Below the pieces are notes generated by a model that had not been told where the DNA came from, ran no database searches, and was given only the letters and a program-made list of their open reading frames with translations. From RUG11237 sp964450185 (GTDB lineage: Bacteria; Bacillota; Clostridia; Lachnospirales; Lachnospiraceae): DNA of 10,025 nt. Shown piece by piece: positions 6,440-10,025 of this stretch (position 1 is the first letter of the stretch; each line of letters opens with the position of its first letter). The DNA is taken from NCBI GenBank assembly GCA_964450185.1, contig CAYVCL010000091.1:1-10025 (forward strand), read 5' to 3'. The translations under genes and the position numbers were made by a program.

Positions 6440-7237
6440 TTACATAACGTCCATCTTTTCTACGTAGTTATTTCGATACTGTTCCAGTTCTTTCTTTAAG
6501 GCGTTGATTTCTTTCTCTGCCATTTCTATTTCTTTTTTGGTCTGTTCATTTTCTTTCTGCATTATTGCTACCGCCATTTCAGCTTCTTCGGCTCTCTTTG
6601 TTGCTTTTGCCACTTCGGATTCTGCCTTTGCTACTTTTGCCTCTGCCTTTGCCACCTTTTCCGCCGCTTCTTCCTCGTATTCTTTCTGAAATAATCGCAT
6701 AACCTTCTCTTCATCATACTCTGTCAAAAGCATATCTTTCACCTCCGCCCGATGTTCTATCAGGATTCTCTTTAATATTCCTTCTTCAATACATTCATCT
6801 ACCGCCCTGTCGACGGCTTCTTCAATGCTGTAAGTTTCGCTATAGGTTTTTACTTTGTTCACAAAGACAGCATATTCGCCTAGTACTTTACACTTTTCCA
6901 TGATTTCTTTATTGTGTCCGTAATTGATGTTCAACTGCAATACTTCGATTTCCATGCAGCCTTTAATTTCACGATTTGCAAAACTATCGGACAGTTTTAA
7001 AATTTTGCGTTCGCCGTTCCAACTGTTTCCGTTATAGAATACAACGTATTGAGGCGTGGGCAGTGGAATTACTTTACTGCCGAACATATTGAATTCTTTT
7101 TTGCTTACATATTTTTCATACTGTCTGGCAAAGTACAACAATCCACGTAATGGCATGTTGGCATTGTCGCTGCTTTGATGCTCGAACAGATTCATACGAA
7201 AATCTAATACGAAAGCAATATCATTTTTCATTCGCAT
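6440..7237 (-). CDS. Rpn/PDDEXK-family nuclease (transposase-like), probably N-terminally truncated
   Basis: Resembles the Rpn/PD-(D/E)xK "transposase-like" nucleases (COG5464 type) that are numerous in Lachnospiraceae. Relatives were linked to RecA-independent recombination in E. coli; the role here is unknown. Recognisable stretches are MKNDIAFVLDFRMNLFEHQS (3-22, with the E19-H-Q21 variant of the E-x-K motif), NMPLRGLLYFARQYEKY, PLPTPQYVVFYNG (58-70), LNINYGHNKEIMEKCKVL, and VDECIEEGILKRILIEHRAEV (147-167). Residues 183-258 form an Ala/Lys/Glu-rich coiled coil with heptad repeats instead of the usual REEG-rich tail. The ATG at 7237 is the first possible start, yet the frame continues upstream for 21 codons that still look like family sequence (NFQENKEDVIY) before a stop at 7301-7303. 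About 45 N-terminal residues therefore seem lost or rearranged. It may be a pseudogene. Confidence 0.75.
   Translation of the reverse strand: MRMKNDIAFVLDFRMNLFEHQSSDNANMPLRGLLYFARQYEKYVSKKEFNMFGSKVIPLPTPQYVVFYNGNSWNGERKILKLSDSFANREIKGCMEIEVLQLNINYGHNKEIMEKCKVLGEYAVFVNKVKTYSETYSIEEAVDRAVDECIEEGILKRILIEHRAEVKDMLLTEYDEEKVMRLFQKEYEEEAAEKVAKAEAKVAKAESEVAKATKRAEEAEMAVAIMQKENEQTKKEIEMAEKEINALKKELEQYRNNYVEKMDVM
6603..6662 (-). repeat. 21-bp tandem repeat encoding coiled-coil heptads
   Basis: Nearly three units lie at 6603-6623, 6624-6644 and 6645-6662 inside the Rpn-like gene. On the plus strand each resembles GCCTTTGCYACTTTTGCCTCT. Each encodes one heptad of the AKAEAKV / AKAESEV type (residues about 193-213). 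In-frame copy-number change by slippage is plausible. Confidence 0.75.
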
Positions 7238-7292
7238 GTAGATTACATCTTCCTTGTTTTCTTGGAAGTTACATATGAGTTTTGATACTTTT

Positions 7293-7321
7293 ATGATAAC
7301 TTAGATAAAATGCGCTTGCAA
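7293..7321 (-). promoter_or_regulatory. Candidate minus-strand promoter for the Rpn-like gene
   Basis: On the minus strand TTGCAA (7316-7321), a 17-nt spacer and TATCAT (7293-7298). The -35 matches only four of six bases. It would give a leader of about 50 nt before the ATG at 7237, where AAGGAAG sits about 11 nt upstream of the ATG. Confidence 0.4.
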
Positions 7322-7332
7322 GATGTTTTATC
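7304..7332. repeat. Imperfect palindrome over the minus-strand -35
   Basis: The outer arms GATAAAA (7304-7310) and TTTTATC (7326-7332) flank the perfect 8-bp palindrome CTTGCAAG (7315-7322), off-centre by one base. It overlaps the candidate minus-strand -35, so it could be an operator or an old terminator hairpin. Confidence 0.5.
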
Positions 7333-7394
7333 GGTTTTCGTAAGTTTTTTCCAAAACCCTTATGTACTTCGTTTCTTTGTTTTTATTGAGATAC

Positions 7395-7414
7395 TTCATT
7401 CAGATTTGAATGAA
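7395..7414. repeat. 8-bp inverted repeat TTCATTCA / TGAATGAA
   Basis: TTCATTCA (7395-7402) and TGAATGAA (7407-7414) are perfect complements with a 4-nt GATT centre, the size of a dimeric regulator's operator. It lies about 55 bp upstream of the ahpC -35 candidate. It does not match the PerR box. Confidence 0.55.
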
Positions 7415-7442
7415 TCTTATTTGATACATTCAGAATAGCATA

Positions 7443-7489
7443 ATTTGAATTGTGTGTCCAGTGCGAATTTACACTTTTTCAATTCAAAT
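7443..7489. promoter_or_regulatory. 10-bp inverted repeat bracketing the ahpC -35
   Basis: ATTTGAATTG (7443-7452) and CAATTCAAAT (7480-7489) are exact complements 27 nt apart. The left arm lies upstream of the -35 and the right arm lies in the spacer of the ahpC promoter candidate. A repressor or activator bound to both arms could control ahpC; this is inferred from position only. Confidence 0.5.
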
Positions 7490-7496
7490 GTAAAAT
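7468..7496 (+). promoter_or_regulatory. SigmaA-type promoter for ahpC and the AhpF-like gene
   Basis: TTTACA (7468-7473), a 17-nt spacer and TAAAAT (7491-7496), each five of six to consensus. Transcription would start near 7503, giving a leader of about 70 nt. Confidence 0.6.
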
Positions 7497-7572
7497 CCTC
7501 CAAGCATAATCCCTCCATTTCCGGGAAACACTACCAATGTCAACAATAAGCGAAAATGAAAGGAAGAGAAAA

Positions 7573-8136
7573 ATGTCATTGATAGGAAAAGAAGTGGAAG
7601 ATTTTAAGCTGAACGCATTTGTGAAAAATGAATTTAAGGAGATTTCAAAGCAGGATATCCTTGGTTCTTGGTCGGTATTTTTCTTTTATCCGGCGGATTT
7701 TACGTTTGTTTGCCCTACGGAGTTGGGGGATTTGGCGGATAAGTATGAAGAATTTAAGAAAATAGGATGCGAAATTTATGCAGTATCCTGCGATACTCAT
7801 TTTGTGCATAAGGCATGGCATGATGTGTCAGATACCATAAAAAAACTGCAATTTCCTATGTTAGCAGACCCTACGGGGGCGTTGGCGAGGGATTTTCAGG
7901 TGATGATAGAAGAAGATGGTATGGCTGAGCGAGGAAGTTTTATTGTAAATCCAGAAGGAAAAATAGTTGCTTATGAGGTGACTGCCGGAAATGTAGGAAG
8001 AAATGCAGAAGAATTGTTCCGCAGAGTGCAGGCGTCCCAGTTTGTGGCAGAGCATGGAGATGAGGTGTGTCCTGCAAAATGGAAGCCGGGTGCAGAAACA
8101 CTGAAGCCAAGTCTTGATTTAGTGGGGTTGTTGTAA
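7573..8136 (+). CDS. ahpC: Alkyl hydroperoxide reductase subunit C (2-Cys peroxiredoxin)
   Basis: AhpC reduces hydrogen peroxide, organic peroxides and peroxynitrite in the cytoplasm. The ATG at 7573 is chosen because AAAGGAAG (7558-7565) lies about 7 nt upstream and the product is then 187 aa starting MSLIGKEV, the standard length and N-terminus. An ATG at 7537 would add 12 odd residues. The peroxidatic cysteine is C47 in FYPADFTFVCPTE, with T44 of the active site. The conserved Arg is R120 in AERGSF, and the resolving cysteine is C166 in HGDEVCPAKW. This is a typical 2-Cys, AhpC/Prx1-type enzyme that should form disulfide-linked dimers and decamers. The next gene begins 1 nt after the stop and is its probable reductant. 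No PerR box was seen upstream. Confidence 0.97.
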   Translation: MSLIGKEVEDFKLNAFVKNEFKEISKQDILGSWSVFFFYPADFTFVCPTELGDLADKYEEFKKIGCEIYAVSCDTHFVHKAWHDVSDTIKKLQFPMLADPTGALARDFQVMIEEDGMAERGSFIVNPEGKIVAYEVTAGNVGRNAEELFRRVQASQFVAEHGDEVCPAKWKPGAETLKPSLDLVGLL

Positions 8137-8137
8137 G

Positions 8138-9793
8138 GTGGAAACCAGAAAAGAACAGTCCTATTATGACTGCATTGTAATAGGAGCAGGACCGGCAGGG
8201 CTTTCAGCCGCCATTTACCTTGCCAGAGCAAAGTACAGAGTTTTAGTGATAGAAAAAGAACAAATTGGCGGTCAGATTACCATTACTTCTGAAATTGTAA
8301 ATTATCCCGGAGTTCAGAAGACAAGCGGAAAGGAACTGACCGGTGAGATGCGAAAGCAGGCAGAGCATTTCGGGGCAGAATTTCTGATGGCAACAGTAGA
8401 AGAAGTCCAAGGCAACGAAATATGGAAAAAGGTAGTGACTTCCAGAGAAACTTATGAAACGCTGGGAATTGTTCTCGCCACCGGTGCAAAACCCAGAAAA
8501 ATCGGATTTCCCGGAGAAGAAAAATATCAGGGGCGGGGAATTGCTTATTGCGCTACCTGTGACGGAGAATTTTTTACGGGCATGGATATTTTTGTGTTGG
8601 GCGGTGGTTTTGCGGCAGCGGAAGAATCCATGTTTCTTGCAAAGTACGCAAAACAGGTCTATTTGATGGTGAGAGAACCAGACTTTACTTGTGCCAAAAG
8701 CATTGCAGACGAAGTTATGGCGCATCCCGGAGTGGAGGTACATTTTGAAACAGAAATTGTAGAAGCAGGCGGTAACGAAACATTGGAGTACGCTATTTTC
8801 CGAGAAAAGGATAAAGTGTGGGAATACAAAGCCCCAGAGGGGAAAACCTTTGGCATCTTTGTGTTTGCCGGCTATGTACCGGAGAATTCACTGTTTTTAG
8901 GCGGTCTGGAAACTACGGAGGGTGGATATCTATTGACCGACAGAAACCAGAAAACCAGTAAAGAAGGTATTTATGGTGCAGGAGATGTGTGCCAGAAAAA
9001 TCTAAGACAGGTAGTGACTGCAGTTGCGGACGGGGCAGTGGCAGCCACTTCGTTGGAACGATATCTGGCAGAGCAGTATGAAAAGTTGCAGCTTCCAAAA
9101 CGTCAGTGGGACACAAAAGAAGCCACTGAGAAAAATCATATAGATGAAAAAAATATAGTACCAGAAGAACTGAACGCAGCCACAGGTGACTTTTTCACGG
9201 AAGACATTAAAAATCAGCTATTGCCGGTATTTCAAACTTTTGAGAAAAATATCTTATTCAGGGTGTTAACAAATCACAGTGACATTTCAAAAGAGGCAGA
9301 AAATTTTGTAAAAGAGTTAAGTGCTTTATCAGATAAAATTTCTTATAAAATAGAGGAAGGGAATGAAGAAGAAGCCCCTGCAATACGCTTTTGTGATGGA
9401 CAGGGCCGGGATATGGGCTGTGCCTTTCACGGTGTGCCGGGAGGGCATGAATTAAATTCCTTTGTCATTGCCATGTATAATATGGTAGGAAAAGGTCAGT
9501 CCATAGAGCCGGAGGTACTGGAAAAAATTCATAAAATTAACTGGGAAGTAAAAATTCAGGTGATAGTATCCCTATCCTGCACCATGTGTCCGGAGTTGGT
9601 AATGGCGGTGCAAAGGATTGCTTTGGAAAATCCAAACGTGCAGGTGGATGTTTATGACATGGCACACTTTCCAAAATGGAAAGAAACCTATAGAATTATG
9701 AGCGTTCCGTGCATGATAATCAACGAAAAACAGGTATATTTTGGAAGGAAGGGCATTGTCGAAATATTAGATATTTTGGGAGTAAAGTCCTAG
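8138..9793 (+). CDS. AhpF-like FAD/NAD(P)H disulfide reductase with permuted domain order
   Basis: The probable electron donor to AhpC. It starts with GTG at 8138, 1 nt after the ahpC stop; AGTGGGG (8121-8127) is the only ribosome-binding candidate, so coupling is likely. Residues 9-315 are a thioredoxin-reductase module: FAD-binding GAGPAG (16-21), ATGAKPR, redox CATC (138-141), the nucleotide-binding loop GGGFAAAEE (155-163) and the FAD motif YGAGDV (279-284). A charged linker (about 315-345) follows. The C-terminal half, about 346-551, is the double-thioredoxin-fold domain that E. coli AhpF carries at its N-terminus. Its CxxC is SLSCTMCPELV (C481, C484), with cis-Pro VPCMI at 523-527. The order is thus reversed relative to classical AhpF. 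This fits the "AhpF homolog" family (TIGR03143, from memory) found beside lone ahpC genes. NADH versus NADPH preference cannot be read with certainty. Confidence 0.92.
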   Translation: METRKEQSYYDCIVIGAGPAGLSAAIYLARAKYRVLVIEKEQIGGQITITSEIVNYPGVQKTSGKELTGEMRKQAEHFGAEFLMATVEEVQGNEIWKKVVTSRETYETLGIVLATGAKPRKIGFPGEEKYQGRGIAYCATCDGEFFTGMDIFVLGGGFAAAEESMFLAKYAKQVYLMVREPDFTCAKSIADEVMAHPGVEVHFETEIVEAGGNETLEYAIFREKDKVWEYKAPEGKTFGIFVFAGYVPENSLFLGGLETTEGGYLLTDRNQKTSKEGIYGAGDVCQKNLRQVVTAVADGAVAATSLERYLAEQYEKLQLPKRQWDTKEATEKNHIDEKNIVPEELNAATGDFFTEDIKNQLLPVFQTFEKNILFRVLTNHSDISKEAENFVKELSALSDKISYKIEEGNEEEAPAIRFCDGQGRDMGCAFHGVPGGHELNSFVIAMYNMVGKGQSIEPEVLEKIHKINWEVKIQVIVSLSCTMCPELVMAVQRIALENPNVQVDVYDMAHFPKWKETYRIMSVPCMIINEKQVYFGRKGIVEILDILGVKS

Positions 9794-9840
9794 TTATTAA
9801 TAACTCTTGAAAAAATATTACAAAAATTTTAAAAAAGTAC

Positions 9841-9869
9841 TAGACAAATGTTAAAAGGTATGTTATATT
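9841..9869 (+). promoter_or_regulatory. Strong SigmaA-type promoter with extended -10 and A-tract upstream
   Basis: TAGACA (9841-9846), a 17-nt spacer and TATATT (9864-9869) preceded by TG at 9861-9862. Upstream A-runs (about 9811-9836) resemble an UP element. A second TATAAT overlaps at 9869-9874. Transcription would start near 9876. Confidence 0.7.
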
Positions 9870-9875
9870 ATAATC

Positions 9876-9924
9876 ACAGATAAGGCAAGGGACTTAAGGA
9901 CGCGAAAGAAGTTCTAAACCTTAT
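9876..9924 (+). ncRNA. Structured leader RNA candidate (two-part stem-loop)
   Basis: Starting at the predicted transcript 5' end, AUAAGG (9880-9885) pairs with CCUUAU (9919-9924). A symmetric internal loop CAA/AAA follows, then GGGACUU (9889-9895) pairs with AAGUUCU (9909-9915) using two G-U pairs. The 13-nt apical loop (9896-9908) contains AAGGACGCGAAAG. A T6 run (9937-9942) follows 12 nt after the stem. I do not recognise a known riboswitch class with confidence. It could be a leader motif or a short independent RNA. Confidence 0.45.
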
Positions 9925-9942
9925 GTAAATTATACCTTTTTT

Positions 9943-9978
9943 AGTAAATTTATAAACTCCCCAAATTATGAATTTACT
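9943..9978 (+). repeat. 13-bp AT-rich hairpin with CCCC loop in the leader
   Basis: AGTAAATTTATAA (9943-9955) pairs with TTATGAATTTACT (9966-9978), with one G-T wobble and the loop ACTCCCCAAA. A second ACTCCCC occurs just after it (9980-9986). GTAAATT at 9925-9931 is an alternative partner for the same right arm, so two exclusive folds are possible. Confidence 0.55.
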
Positions 9979-10025
9979 TACTCCCCCTCATTATTATTAT
10001 ATAGTTTTTATGAAAAGAGCGTAGT

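Larger units (their letters stand above)
7238..7467. other. Gene-free gap with palindromes upstream of the Rpn-like gene and ahpC
   Basis: No ORF with a start and ribosome binding site is supported here. Next to 7238, on the minus strand, about 63 nt still read like the lost N-terminus of the Rpn-like gene. The rest is AT-rich and holds a minus-strand promoter candidate and two palindromic elements. Confidence 0.6.
9794..10025. other. Gene-free right end: promoter and structured leader
   Basis: No coding region is supported. The region holds A-tracts (about 9811-9836), a strong promoter candidate, a two-part hairpin and a second long AT-rich hairpin. The ATG at 10010 meets a TAG after four codons and has no ribosome binding site. 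The gene served by this leader must start beyond the window. Confidence 0.7.

Noticed and set aside
7395..7496. PerR box upstream of ahpC
   Set aside because: No match to the TTATAAT-n-ATTATAA pattern was found on either strand in this stretch.
7537..7572. Longer start for ahpC at ATG 7537
   Set aside because: It adds 12 residues not seen in AhpC; ATG 7573 has AAAGGAAG at good spacing and gives the standard 187 aa.
9792..9805. Palindrome AGTTATTAATAACT at the stop of the AhpF-like gene as a terminator
   Set aside because: It has only A-T and two G-C pairs, no loop and no T-run after it; too weak to call.
9875..9950. c-di-GMP-I (GEMM) riboswitch
   Set aside because: Some short consensus-like strings occur, but the conserved core is altered (GACGCGAAAG) and the third stem with tetraloop receptor is missing, so I do not name it.
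10010..10024. Possible gene start at ATG 10010
   Set aside because: The frame reads Met-Lys-Arg-Ala and then TAG, with no ribosome binding site upstream.
1..10025. CRISPR array, tRNA or rRNA genes, insertion sequence with terminal repeats
   Set aside because: I saw no regularly spaced direct repeats, no tRNA-like T-loop or CCA ends, no rRNA segments, and no transposase with flanking inverted repeats; the Rpn-like gene has none that I could find.

Overview
The window looks like chromosome from a low-GC Gram-positive bacterium of the class Clostridia, most likely Lachnospiraceae. The evidence is the AT-rich sequence with AGGAG-type ribosome binding sites and the gene order yaaR-holB-ricT-(tRNA adenine methyltransferase)-rsmI. 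Other signs are a Lachnospiraceae-style Rpn/PDDEXK nuclease-like gene with a low-complexity tail and an AhpC paired with a domain-permuted AhpF-like flavoprotein. The family names come from reading motifs; no database search was run.

Layout. (1) 1-1335: the 3' part of a methyl-accepting chemotaxis protein whose reading frame is still open at the left edge, closed by an intrinsic terminator. (2) 1470-6164: a co-directional housekeeping block. A guanylate-kinase-like P-loop protein has its own promoter. It is followed by yaaR, holB (DNA polymerase III delta'), ricT (PSP1/YaaT), a TrmN6-type methyltransferase and rsmI. From holB to rsmI the genes are nearly contiguous or overlapping, so this is almost certainly one operon. 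It corresponds to the Bacillus tmk-yaaQ-yaaR-holB-yaaT-yabA-yabB-yazA-rsmI region, but yaaQ, yabA and yazA are absent and the kinase upstream is Gmk-like instead of Tmk. (3) 6165-6439: a gene-free stretch that is visibly richer in G and C, with a perfect non-terminator hairpin, one weak terminator and one very good bidirectional terminator. (4) 6440-7237, minus strand: an Rpn/PDDEXK-family nuclease-like gene that appears to have lost its N-terminus and ends in a heptad-repeat coiled coil. (5) 7238-7572: a palindrome-rich regulatory gap with divergent promoter candidates. (6) 7573-9793: ahpC and, after a 1-nt gap, a flavoprotein disulfide reductase, a peroxide-detoxification pair. (7) 9794-10025: a strong promoter candidate followed by a structured, non-coding leader for a gene beyond the right edge.

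How the genes work together. The operon joins replication (HolB), RNA maturation and competence/biofilm control (RicT) and translation fidelity (TrmN6-like, RsmI), a conserved Firmicutes association. AhpC reduces peroxides, and its partner would pass NAD(P)H electrons through FAD and CxxC pairs to recharge it.

Most notable items: a pair of homologous terminator-associated repeats about 5 kb apart; the GC-richer insert-like gap after rsmI; the truncated Rpn-like gene; the permuted AhpF; the nested inverted repeats upstream of ahpC; and the orphan structured leader at the right end. Nothing here is a clearly new multi-gene system.
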